A DNA stretch of 64,000 nucleotides, from the NCBI GenBank assembly GCA_046294345.1, contig JBKBJT010000005.1, positions 55,901 to 119,900 of the forward strand, given 5' to 3'. The notes under the pieces are model-generated. The model worked only from the letters and a program-made list of their open reading frames with translations. It had not been told where the DNA came from and made no database searches. Made by a program: the position numbers and the translations under genes. Positions 19,132-26,073 of the stretch are shown here, one piece after another. The first letter of the stretch is position 1; every line of letters starts with the position of its first letter. The DNA comes from Ferrovibrio sp046294345. GTDB lineage: Bacteria > Pseudomonadota > Alphaproteobacteria > Ferrovibrionales > Ferrovibrionaceae.

Positions 19132-20222
19132 GCGGTCCGCCCACGCCGGCGGGCCAGCCATGTCGCGCCGGCCATGGTGAGCATGAAGGCGACCAGCGCC
19201 AACACCGTGAGCGGGCCGCTGGCCTGCCGGAGCATGGGCCATTCCGCCAGCCCGCCGGCGGCACGCGCCAACATCGACAGGTGCAGCAGCAACAGCGGCC
19301 CGTACAACAGCGGGGTATAGGCAACGCGCCATTGCGTCACGGCAGGCAGGATGATCAATGCATGGCCGAACACCATGGAAAACACGAAGCCGATCAACAC
19401 CGCATGCAGGGCGATGTCATAACCAAAGGCCCCAACAGCAGGCGGCCAGCGCAGCAGCGCCGCGCCGGCAAAACCGAGCCAAGCATATCCGAGCAGCATG
19501 CAGATGGCGAAGAACCGGGTCTGGCCCTTCTGCCGCACGGTGCGCCGGGCGATGTCGTGTCGGAACAGCCATAGCGTCGCCGCCAGCAGACCGAGGCCGA
19601 ATAGCACGGCGCCATTGTCGTCCGTCGGACCATTGCGTGCGCCGACAGCCAGCAGGCCGATCACCATGACGAACAATCCTTCGCTGCCCGCCCTGCGCGG
19701 CAGCAGGCGGCTCATTTCCAGACGTTCGCCCGCGATGGTGAGGATGAGGAAAACCAGCCACCAGCCGACCAGATCGGGCACCGCGCCACCCAGCAGCCAA
19801 AGCAGGTTGCCGGTCAGCCAGGCGAGCGCGCCGAACAGCAGGGCGCCGGTGAACAAGGCCGGCTGCTGGCGCAGGATCAGCAGGGATGCGACTGCCAGCA
19901 CGCCGCTGGCCAGCAGATAGGCGGCGGCGCCGAAAACGGCCGGCAGGCCGAAGACCAGCATCAGGCTGCCCATGGCCGCCGACAGCGGCCCCAGATAGGG
20001 CCATGGTTTGGCCAGCGCGACGGCGCGTTCCAGGCTGATCAAAGTGCCGAACAGGCCGGAGATCATCAGCGGGCCATGCAGCTCGGCGAAGGATGCACCA
20101 TGCGGCAGCACCCAGCCCAGACGCCACAGGCCGCCGCATAAGCCCACGAACAGGCTCATGCCGCCGAGCATCAGCAGCAGGATGCGGAACCGCTGTGGGT
20201 TCCGCATCGCCGCCGGCAACAT
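19080..20222 (-). CDS. nnrS: NnrS family multi-pass membrane protein
   Basis: 380 residues, about 12 hydrophobic segments, with NnrS-type motifs (LHGPLMISGLFGTLISLERAVAL, HAVLIGFVFSMVFGHALIILPAV) carrying conserved His residues. NnrS is a haem- and copper-containing membrane protein linked to nitric oxide tolerance and denitrification. It starts 4 bp after the DUF2249 gene; the ATG at 20222 and one at 20207 (MRNPQRF) are both plausible. Third gene of the operon behind the Nnr box at 20862. Confidence 0.8.
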   Translation of the reverse strand: MLPAAMRNPQRFRILLLMLGGMSLFVGLCGGLWRLGWVLPHGASFAELHGPLMISGLFGTLISLERAVALAKPWPYLGPLSAAMGSLMLVFGLPAVFGAAAYLLASGVLAVASLLILRQQPALFTGALLFGALAWLTGNLLWLLGGAVPDLVGWWLVFLILTIAGERLEMSRLLPRRAGSEGLFVMVIGLLAVGARNGPTDDNGAVLFGLGLLAATLWLFRHDIARRTVRQKGQTRFFAICMLLGYAWLGFAGAALLRWPPAVGAFGYDIALHAVLIGFVFSMVFGHALIILPAVTQWRVAYTPLLYGPLLLLHLSMLARAAGGLAEWPMLRQASGPLTVLALVAFMLTMAGATWLARRRGRTAQSATPPRGNALPMARN

Positions 20223-20226
20223 GTTT

Positions 20227-20475
20227 TCAAGCCGCGGCACGGCCGATCCGCACCTGCCAGACATCGGGGCCCTGCTCCTGGTAGGTCCAGTCGAACAGGC
20301 CGGGGAATTCGGCATTGAACTGGTAGTAGAGCGGCTTGGGATCATGATCGTTCACCAGCAGGAAGGCCTGCCCCGGCGCAAGATCGAGGAAGGTCTGGAA
20401 GATCAGGGGATGGCGCATGCGCGGCGCGATCTCGCGGACATCGATGGTGGTGGTGGGAATGGTATCGGCGCTCAT
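20227..20475 (-). CDS. DUF2249 domain protein
   Basis: 82 residues matching the DUF2249 pattern: TIDVREIAPRMRHPLIFQTFLDLAPGQ, then VNDHDPKPLYYQF and a closing QGPDVWQVRIGR. DUF2249 proteins are small TusA-like alpha/beta folds often found with hemerythrins and denitrification genes; the biochemical role is not settled. The start has a GAGGAGG Shine-Dalgarno, 10 bp after the DUF59 stop. Co-transcribed with the DUF59 and NnrS genes. Confidence 0.8.
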   Translation of the reverse strand: MSADTIPTTTIDVREIAPRMRHPLIFQTFLDLAPGQAFLLVNDHDPKPLYYQFNAEFPGLFDWTYQEQGPDVWQVRIGRAAA

Positions 20476-20485
20476 CGCGGCCTCC

Positions 20486-20809
20486 TCAGTGGCGGCCGAG
20501 CAGCGCCCGGCCCTGTTCGGTGATGCGGTCCGGCCTCCATGGCGGCTCCCAGACCAGTTTCACATCCACCATGCCCGCATCGGGAAACCTCTGCCGTAGG
20601 CGGTCTTCCGCCTCGCGCACGATCATCGCACCCAGCGGACAGGCCCGCGTGGTGAGAGTGATCGCGACATCGATGGCATCTGCCGTCCGCGCCGCATGGT
20701 AGACCAGCCCGAGGTCGACGATGCTCAGCCCCACCTCCGGATCGATCACGGCCTGGAGCGTGTCGAGGACATCGGAATCGAAAGAACCGGAAGATGCTGG
20801 GGACGTCAT
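20486..20809 (-). CDS. DUF59/MIP18-family Fe-S assembly protein (SufT/PaaD-like)
   Basis: 107 residues with the DUF59 signature DTLQAVIDPEVGLSIVDLGLVY and the conserved Cys in TTRACPLGAMI. DUF59 proteins help mature Fe-S or metal proteins. The ATG at 20809 (MTSPASSGSF) is preferred to upstream in-frame starts that would cover the Nnr box at 20862. It heads a DUF59-DUF2249-NnrS operon, a set recurrent near denitrification genes. A contribution to Fe-S cluster supply during NO stress is inferred. Confidence 0.82.
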   Translation of the reverse strand: MTSPASSGSFDSDVLDTLQAVIDPEVGLSIVDLGLVYHAARTADAIDVAITLTTRACPLGAMIVREAEDRLRQRFPDAGMVDVKLVWEPPWRPDRITEQGRALLGRH

Positions 20810-20861
20810 GGGCAACCTCGTATGGACAGGGCCTATATGCGGCACGGGGCGAGGGTCTTCT

Positions 20862-20875
20862 TTGTGCTGACGCAA
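20862..20875. promoter_or_regulatory. Nnr-type operator TTGTG-N4-CGCAA
   Basis: TTGTGCTGACGCAA differs from the perfect dyad at 7280 by one half-site base and shares its CTG-x centre. It is 53 bp upstream of the DUF59 start and 99 bp upstream of the divergent DUF1858 start. Confidence 0.6.
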
Positions 20876-20973
20876 AGTCCGATGCTGCAGTGCCATCCGG
20901 CAGCCAGCTTGCGCTGCGACAAAGACGCGCGCCCGCATAAGCCTATCGTAGTGGCGTGGCCGGAGGCTTTTGC

Positions 20974-21183
20974 ATGGCGATCATGCCCGACGATATCGTG
21001 GACGAGGTGCTGCATCGCAGGCCGGCGACGATCCGCGTCTTCCTCGATCACCGGATGCGTTGCGTCGGCTGTCCGATCGCCTGTTTCCACAGCATCGACG
21101 AGGCCTGCCGCGCCCACGGCATCGCGACCGAGGCTTTTCTTCTCGCCCTGGGGCGGATCGAAGAGGCTCAGGACTCCGGCTGA
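20974..21183 (+). CDS. DUF1858 domain protein (hybrid-cluster-associated redox disulfide)
   Basis: 69 residues. The segment HRMRCVGCPIACFHSIDEACRAHG contains the CxGC-type pair of the DUF1858 family, which is often fused to or beside hybrid cluster protein and linked to NO or hydroxylamine stress. The ATG at 20974 follows GGAGG by 7 nt; the upstream GTG is less likely. It diverges from the DUF59 operon across an Nnr box and overlaps the 3' end of the converging Crp/Fnr gene by 16 bp. Confidence 0.75.
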   Translation: MAIMPDDIVDEVLHRRPATIRVFLDHRMRCVGCPIACFHSIDEACRAHGIATEAFLLALGRIEEAQDSG

Positions 21184-21869
21184 CCTTCCGCCAGCAAGAA
21201 CAGCCGGTGCGGATCGGCCAGAACGATCCGCTGGCGACCGCCCCGCACCAGGCCGCGGTCTTCCCAGGCGCTGAGAATGCGGCTGACCGTGTGCAGGGTG
21301 GTGCCGGTCATCTCCGCCACGTCCTGGCGGGTGATCGGGAAATCGATCTCGATGCCCTGCTCGATCTTGCGGCCGGACTGGCGGGCCAGGCGCAGCAGGG
21401 CATGGGCGACGCGGCGTTCGACCTCTTCGGTCGACATCTCCATCACACGCGCCTGCACATCCTGCAGCCGATTGCCCAGCGTCTGCATCGTGCCCGCGGC
21501 GAGCACCGGATATTTCGCCGCCAGCTGCGGCCAGATCGCGGATGGCCAGGCCAGCGCCAGGCTTTCTACGATGGCCGTGGCCGTGGCGGGATAAGTATCG
21601 CGGCCGATGGCCATGGCAATGCCGAAGATGTCGCCGGGCACGATGTAGCGCACCACCACCTGCTGCCCGTCCGGCGTCAGGCGGCCGACGCGCAGGTGGC
21701 CGTTCAGCAGCAGGAAGAAATGCTCCGCTTTGCCGTCCTGCTCGAAGACGTTGCTGTTCTTCGGATAACGGCGTGAGACCGCATTGCCCAGGATATCCCG
21801 AATCTGCTCGCGCGACAGATCGCGGAACAGCGGCAGTTCGGCAACGAGGGATGGATCGATGGCGGTCAT
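21168..21869 (-). CDS. Crp/Fnr family transcriptional regulator (second paralogue)
   Basis: 233 residues: cNMP-like barrel (about 12-120), dimer helix (124-148) and winged helix. The recognition helix at about 188-203 is TGTTLHTVSRILSAWE, where His replaces the Glu seen at the matching place of FNR. There are no Cys residues at all, ruling out an FNR-type 4Fe-4S sensor; DNR/NnrR-like sensing is inferred. The ATG at 21869 (MTAIDPSLVAELPLF) is preferred over a much longer open frame extending past the pseudoazurin promoter. It diverges from pseudoazurin with an Nnr-type box between, 96 bp upstream. Confidence 0.88.
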   Translation of the reverse strand: MTAIDPSLVAELPLFRDLSREQIRDILGNAVSRRYPKNSNVFEQDGKAEHFFLLLNGHLRVGRLTPDGQQVVVRYIVPGDIFGIAMAIGRDTYPATATAIVESLALAWPSAIWPQLAAKYPVLAAGTMQTLGNRLQDVQARVMEMSTEEVERRVAHALLRLARQSGRKIEQGIEIDFPITRQDVAEMTGTTLHTVSRILSAWEDRGLVRGGRQRIVLADPHRLFLLAEGQPES

Positions 21870-21964
21870 TCGCCCTGCCCTTCCGAAGAATGCATCAAGG
21901 CAGGATAGCAAGCGGAGGCAGGTCTTTCCACCCGGCCGGCACCGGCAGGTTTTAAGCGTTTTGT

Positions 21965-21978
21965 TTGCGACCGCACAA
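21965..21978. promoter_or_regulatory. Nnr-type operator TTGCG-N4-CACAA
   Basis: TTGCGACCGCACAA has TTGCG on one strand and TTGTG on the other around a 4-bp centre, flanked by T and A. It lies 81 bp upstream of pseudoazurin and 96 bp upstream of the divergent Crp/Fnr gene. Third member of the box family found in this block. Confidence 0.6.
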
Positions 21979-22058
21979 ATAACCGCCGTGGCGCCGGCGC
22001 TATCTACAGCGGCAGACAGCGCTGCCTCCCGGCGCTGCACTGAAATGGAGAATGCCAG

Positions 22059-22505
22059 ATGCGTACAGCTTTGTTCTGCACGGCCGCCATGGCGGCTTTC
22101 GTGTTTGCCGGCGCGGCCATGGCCGCGGATATCGAAGTGAAGATGCTCGACAAGGGCGCGACCGGCCTGATGGTCTTCGAACCCGCCCTGGTCAAGGTGG
22201 CGCCGGGCGACACGGTGAAATTCGTGCCAGTCAGCAAGGGCCACAATGTCGAGGTCATCGCCGGCATGCTGCCCGACGGCGCGGCACCATTCACGGGCAA
22301 GATCAACGAGGCCGTGACCGTGACCTTCGACAAACCCGGCATCTACGGCTTCAAATGCAAGCCGCATTACGGCATGGGCATGGTTGGCATGGTGGTGGTT
22401 GGCACGCCGGCAAACGCGGACGCGGCCAAGGCGGTGAAACACCCGGGCAAGGCCAAACAGGTCTTCGCCACCCTGTTCGCCAATAGCGACGTGGCCAGCA
22501 AGTAG
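22059..22505 (+). CDS. Pseudoazurin, periplasmic blue copper electron carrier
   Basis: 148 residues with a Sec signal peptide (about 1-22, ending AMA). Type I copper ligands are visible at H62 (SKGHNV), C100 (GFKC), H103 and M108, with the spacing of characterised pseudoazurins (38, 3 and 5 residues). It donates electrons to NosZ or copper nitrite reductase. The start has a GGAG Shine-Dalgarno and the promoter an Nnr-type box, so co-regulation with the NO response is likely. It is the last host gene before the island boundary. Confidence 0.93.
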   Translation: MRTALFCTAAMAAFVFAGAAMAADIEVKMLDKGATGLMVFEPALVKVAPGDTVKFVPVSKGHNVEVIAGMLPDGAAPFTGKINEAVTVTFDKPGIYGFKCKPHYGMGMVGMVVVGTPANADAAKAVKHPGKAKQVFATLFANSDVASK

Positions 22506-22524
22506 CGGAAAATCGTTGTCGTGA

Positions 22525-22553
22525 AGCCGCCCCGGAGAGCCCATGGGGCGGCT
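22525..22553 (+). terminator. Strong GC hairpin after pseudoazurin
   Basis: AGCCGCCCC (22525-22533) and GGGGCGGCT (22545-22553) form a perfect 9-bp stem around an 11-nt loop, 19 bp after the pseudoazurin stop. There is no U-tract, so it may act as a weak terminator or mRNA 3' stabiliser. Confidence 0.5.
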
Positions 22554-22570
22554 GACCGGCACGAAATGGC

Positions 22571-22584
22571 TGGCGGAGGGAGTG
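22571..22584. repeat. Left attachment core (att), copy of the tRNA-Ser 3' end
   Basis: TGGCGGAGGGAGTG is identical to 53005-53018, which on the minus strand is the CACTCCCTCC-G-CCA end of tRNA-Ser(GGA). The identity stops on both sides after exactly 14 bp. It marks the junction between host DNA with pseudoazurin and the island. Confidence 0.8.
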
Positions 22585-22606
22585 TTTTTCTCCGCCTCCC
22601 GCCTGA

Positions 22607-22690
22607 GTTCGCCTATGTTCGCCTACCATTTGATCATTGTTTAGTTCCAATGGCTTAATGGCAAGCGAACCTTTACAACATTAGGCGAAC
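22607..22690. repeat. GTTCGCCTA repeats between the att core and integrase
   Basis: GTTCGCCTA occurs at 22607-22615 and 22617-22625 (10-bp period) and inverted as TAGGCGAAC at 22682-22690. Roughly one-turn spacing and placement next to the core suit accessory integrase or excisionase binding sites. They are absent from the right end. Function is inferred. Confidence 0.45.
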
Positions 22691-22712
22691 ACGCCACAAT
22701 CCGCCGCTCAAA

Positions 22713-22732
22713 TGTGGGTAGGACTGTGGGTA
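22713..22732 (+). repeat. Terminal TGTGGGTA-N4-TGTGGGTA pair, left end
   Basis: TGTGGGTA at 22713-22720 and 22725-22732, 12 bp start to start and ending 2 bp before the integrase ATG. The same pair with the same spacing and orientation occurs at the right end (52932-52951). They are likely arm-type binding sites for the integrase, and could also let it repress its own gene. Confidence 0.6.
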
Positions 22733-22733
22733 A

Positions 22734-23960
22734 ATGGTTCGATTCCTGAATCGGTTGAAGGCTCTGCATCTGTCGAAGATGACAACGCCGGGAATGTATC
22801 CCGACGGCGGCGGTCTTTACCTGCAGGTCAGCAAGTCGGGCACCCAGTCGTGGGTCTACCGTTATGGACTCAACGGCCGAAATCGCGAGATGGGCCTCGG
22901 CCCGCTGTCCGTTATCTCTCTAGCTGAAGCGCGCGCCCTGGCTGTCGAGTGCCGCAAATTACGCCAAGCTGGGACCGATCCCATCGACGCCCGCAAGGAT
23001 ACCCGCAAGGCGCAACAACGCGAAGCCAAGACCTTCCAGGTGTGCGCAGAGACGTATATCGAGACGCACGCCGCCGGTTGGCGAAATGCAAAGCATGCCG
23101 ATCAGTGGCGCAATACATTCAGCACCTATGTCTGGAAGCAGATGGGTGCCACTGCGATAGACAAGGTTACTACCGATGACGTCCTGAAGGTGTTGGAGCC
23201 GATCTGGAAGGAGAAGACCGAAACAGCTTCGCGGTTACGAGGCCGGATTGAGGCAGTACTCGATTGGGCTACGGCGAGGGGATATCGGTCGGGCAACAAT
23301 CCCGCTCGTTGGCGCGGACATCTCGACAATCTTCTGCCCCCTCCATCGAGGGTCAAGAAGGTCGCCCATCACCCTGCGCTCCCCTATGGCGACGTAGCCA
23401 CCTTTATTGCCAGCTTGGCCGCTCATAGAGGGACCGCTGCCGATGCGCTTGAATTCACCATCCTGACTGCTTGCCGGACAAGCGAGGTTGCTCAAGCAAC
23501 ATGGACCGAGGTCAATTTGGGTGAGAAGGTATGGATAATCCCCGCACACCGGATGAAAAGCGGTCGCGAGCACCGCGTCCCACTATCCGCGCGCGCTGTT
23601 GACCTCTTGAAGCGGTTGAAAGCCGATGCTCAAACTCGCGACAAGATCAGCGAGTACGTTTTCCCGAGTGCAAATCTGAAAAAGCCAATGTCTAACATGG
23701 CCATGCTGAAGTTGCTTGACCGTATGGATCGCGGTGACATCACTGTGCATGGTTTCCGCTCGACATTCCGGGACTGGGCGGCTGAATGCACCAATGCATC
23801 GCGCGAGGTGGCCGAAATGGCCCTCGCTCATGTAGTCAAGGACAAGGTGGAGGCTGCATATCGGCGAGGGGATCTCTTTGAGAAACGCCGGATCTTATTG
23901 GAAGAATGGTCATCCTTCTGCTCGGCCGCGACTGAGACAAAGCTTCAAAAGGCTGGCTAA
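22734..23960 (+). CDS. int: Tyrosine recombinase/integrase (DUF4102, P4-type)
   Basis: 408 residues. The N-terminal arm-binding domain has the YPDGGGLYLQV motif of DUF4102 integrases. A SAM-like core-binding region (about 95-195) precedes the catalytic domain, with active-site Arg in TACRTSEV, His-x-x-Arg in HGFRSTFRDWA, a late HVV and a C-terminal Tyr near EAAYRRGDLFEKR. Such integrases use tRNA 3' ends, matching the tRNA-Ser repeat. The stop codon shares a base with the next ATG (TAATG). The start is tight against the TGTGGGTA repeats. Confidence 0.93.
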   Translation: MVRFLNRLKALHLSKMTTPGMYPDGGGLYLQVSKSGTQSWVYRYGLNGRNREMGLGPLSVISLAEARALAVECRKLRQAGTDPIDARKDTRKAQQREAKTFQVCAETYIETHAAGWRNAKHADQWRNTFSTYVWKQMGATAIDKVTTDDVLKVLEPIWKEKTETASRLRGRIEAVLDWATARGYRSGNNPARWRGHLDNLLPPPSRVKKVAHHPALPYGDVATFIASLAAHRGTAADALEFTILTACRTSEVAQATWTEVNLGEKVWIIPAHRMKSGREHRVPLSARAVDLLKRLKADAQTRDKISEYVFPSANLKKPMSNMAMLKLLDRMDRGDITVHGFRSTFRDWAAECTNASREVAEMALAHVVKDKVEAAYRRGDLFEKRRILLEEWSSFCSAATETKLQKAG

Positions 23961-24766
23961 TGGTTACGTTTATACAAGCGATGGCGACCTTTGGAAGTAG
24001 GGAAACACTGGATGACTTGAAGCGAGGTGCGCATCAGGTCGGGGGATTGTACGCGCTCCTCGCAGATGATCTTCCGTCCTTAATTGAACGTCTAGCGACC
24101 CCACCTAAATTCTATCAACTCGCCGACACGCATGTCGTAGATGAAGTGCCTACCGAACTGCGGGCAGACCATCAGGCTGACGCGGGTCTTCCAAAGATTG
24201 ATATCGCTGCTATCGCTGCTTTGGCTGAGAATCCTCAGCCGGAAATCGTGCTCTATATCGGCATACCAGAGAAGAAAAATTATACAGAGAATGAATTTAT
24301 TAGGGATGCAGCAATACCGCTCGCATGGCTCAAGAATGATGTCCTTCGTTTGCTTCAAAGCGGGAAATTGAAAGCGCGCGGTCTTCAGCGAGAGGACCAG
24401 AACCCGAGACTAACCCCGCGCGGACACTGGTATAGCCTCGATGTTGATATATGCGGGAACTATGCATGGGATACTGGACGAGGCATTAGAATCCATGAAT
24501 TAGATATTTCACCTGACCAAACACTGCATGGCCAGGCGGATGATGCAGACGAAAACGATGCAGAAGATAAAAAAGAAAAAGTGAAGACCAAGCCATATCT
24601 CGATGAATTCTATCGTCGTGTTAAACGTGGCGAATTCGAGATGCAGGCAGCTGTGGATTATGAAGAGCAGTTGATTGAATGGGGTCGGTCTCAAGGTCTT
24701 CCGGTCCCTAGGCCAGGATCAATAATTCGAGCGATTAATCGCAAGCCCCGCATACCGCCGCGATAA
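23960..24766 (+). CDS. Island protein of unknown function downstream of integrase
   Basis: 268 residues, no family recognised. It begins on the last base of the integrase stop (TAATG), so it is translationally coupled to int. The middle (about 90-140) mixes beta-like and charged segments; residues 190-215 are an acidic then Lys-rich linker (DDADENDAEDKKEKVKT), and the basic C-terminus could touch nucleic acid. Codon use is AT-richer than the host. A recombination-accessory role is only suggested by the coupling. Confidence 0.6.
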   Translation: MVTFIQAMATFGSRETLDDLKRGAHQVGGLYALLADDLPSLIERLATPPKFYQLADTHVVDEVPTELRADHQADAGLPKIDIAAIAALAENPQPEIVLYIGIPEKKNYTENEFIRDAAIPLAWLKNDVLRLLQSGKLKARGLQREDQNPRLTPRGHWYSLDVDICGNYAWDTGRGIRIHELDISPDQTLHGQADDADENDAEDKKEKVKTKPYLDEFYRRVKRGEFEMQAAVDYEEQLIEWGRSQGLPVPRPGSIIRAINRKPRIPPR

Positions 24767-24859
24767 ACCATTGATCTAAAGACAAAATGATGTCCTAGAC
24801 ACTTGTCCGGGACGCTTTGCTGATTGCTCAGAGCCAGCCCTCCAAACGACAACGGAGGC

Positions 24860-25108
24860 ATGGCTGACCGCGACAAAATCACTGAAACCCTGCATCGCTT
24901 TCCCACGGGGCGTCTTGGATACGCCATCAACGAGGTAAAGACCGTCCTTCCGTTGGGCGAAACCAAAATCTACGAAGAGCTTAAGCAACGCCGCCTACGG
25001 GCCAAGAAGATTGGCGACCGTACGATCATTCCCATTTGGGATTTGGTCGAATGGTTAGAGAACCAGCCTGACTATCAGTCGCCCCTACCCGCACGAGACG
25101 GCGAGTAA
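24860..25108 (+). CDS. Small helix-turn-helix protein (excisionase/AlpA-like)
   Basis: 82 residues from the ATG at 24860. GRLGYAINEVKTVLPLGETKIYEELKQRRLRAKKIGDRTIIPIWDLVEWLENQP is the winged helix-turn-helix layout of AlpA/excisionase proteins, with the closing wing. These act as recombination directionality factors or activators of integrase and replication genes. GGAGG lies only 1 nt before this ATG, so a start at an upstream TTG (24824) cannot be excluded. It precedes the HUH Rep gene by 5 bp. Confidence 0.7.
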   Translation: MADRDKITETLHRFPTGRLGYAINEVKTVLPLGETKIYEELKQRRLRAKKIGDRTIIPIWDLVEWLENQPDYQSPLPARDGE

Positions 25109-25113
25109 GCGCG

Positions 25114-25887
25114 GTGTCTAATACTGCCGGTCTTATAAGGCAAAAGATTATACGGCCTATTGCCGATTTTCTTGCTCGTGGTGGCCGCCAGAGTCGTCGT
25201 GTTTCCGCCATCCTCCGCGCCTGCCGCGATGAGAATCCCTGCGGCTTGATGGTCTGCCCGATTTGTCGCGACAATCAACTGCAACCCTTCCGCCAGCACC
25301 TGAAGGCGTTTCTTACTCAGTATCCCATCATCACATGGATGACGGCGGTGCTGACCCAGGCCGATTTACGACAGGCCAATCTGGGCCAAGTCATTCCCCA
25401 CGCTGTATTACGCCGCTTTCGCATGATGCTACGACGCGCGGGCCTGTCGCATCACCAGATTGTCGGCATCCTTGAAGCAGACTGGAGCGAAGCATCTCGG
25501 TTCTGGGAACCTCACTTGCATTTGTTCATCGTCGGTCCGCGTCCAGCCACGGCCGCTTTGAATGATTGGCTTAAGGAAACCGACCCGTATAACGGCAATC
25601 CCCCCAAAGGCGTCTATCGTCCTATTCACGCCGTTGAGCTAACCGACCACGCCACGATCAGCGCCAAGGTGGACTACGCCACCAAATTCCATGCGCACCG
25701 CAAGTGGGTCTATTACAAGGGCGGCAAGGCGACCGCCAAGAAGGGTCGATTGCGCGGCACAAAGTTGCGCAATGCGATGCGATGGTTAGCCCATCCGATG
25801 CGCGATTTCGTGTTTCTGCAAGGCGTCGCTCTCGATAGCAACGGCTTCCGCTTGTTATCGCGAAAACCTCCAAAAACCTCGATCTGA
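25114..25887 (+). CDS. rep: HUH-type replication initiator-like protein
   Basis: 257 residues. A zinc-ribbon-like start has Cys 37, 43, 48 and 51 (RACRDENPC, VCPIC). Motif 1 may be WMTAVLT (about 75-81), the metal-binding HUH motif is PHLHLF (H134, H136), and motif 3 is YATK (Y188, K191), the YxxK nucleophile pattern of single-tyrosine Rep proteins. Such enzymes nick an origin to start rolling-circle replication. Next to a DUF927 ATPase it forms a replication module for the excised element. It starts at GTG. No family name is assigned beyond HUH. Confidence 0.7.
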   Translation: MSNTAGLIRQKIIRPIADFLARGGRQSRRVSAILRACRDENPCGLMVCPICRDNQLQPFRQHLKAFLTQYPIITWMTAVLTQADLRQANLGQVIPHAVLRRFRMMLRRAGLSHHQIVGILEADWSEASRFWEPHLHLFIVGPRPATAALNDWLKETDPYNGNPPKGVYRPIHAVELTDHATISAKVDYATKFHAHRKWVYYKGGKATAKKGRLRGTKLRNAMRWLAHPMRDFVFLQGVALDSNGFRLLSRKPPKTSI

Positions 25888-25931
25888 GCCACAAACGAGG
25901 GGAAAGGAGGCACCAACCAGCTACTTCTGAC

Positions 25932-25947
25932 TAAGGTCGCGACCTTA
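25932..25947. repeat. 16-bp perfect palindrome after the HUH gene
   Basis: TAAGGTCGCGACCTTA lies between the Rep-like gene (ends 25887) and the DUF927 gene (starts 26074), in a 186-bp gap. Position and symmetry make it a candidate operator or part of a replication origin. Confidence 0.5.
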
Positions 25948-26073
25948 CTACAAATCGCTATCTCAGCCAACGCCGCCATAGGCATGGCTTTCTAAAATCG
26001 GTGGGCTCTGTGGGCGCGGTGGGCAATATGCCCAGCGCGAAAGGAGCCCCTTTACCTAAAAGGATGCTCACTC

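Noticed and set aside
21870..22562. N-terminal extension of the second Crp/Fnr gene
   Set aside because: It would run across the Nnr box and antisense to pseudoazurin; the family length fits the start at 21869.
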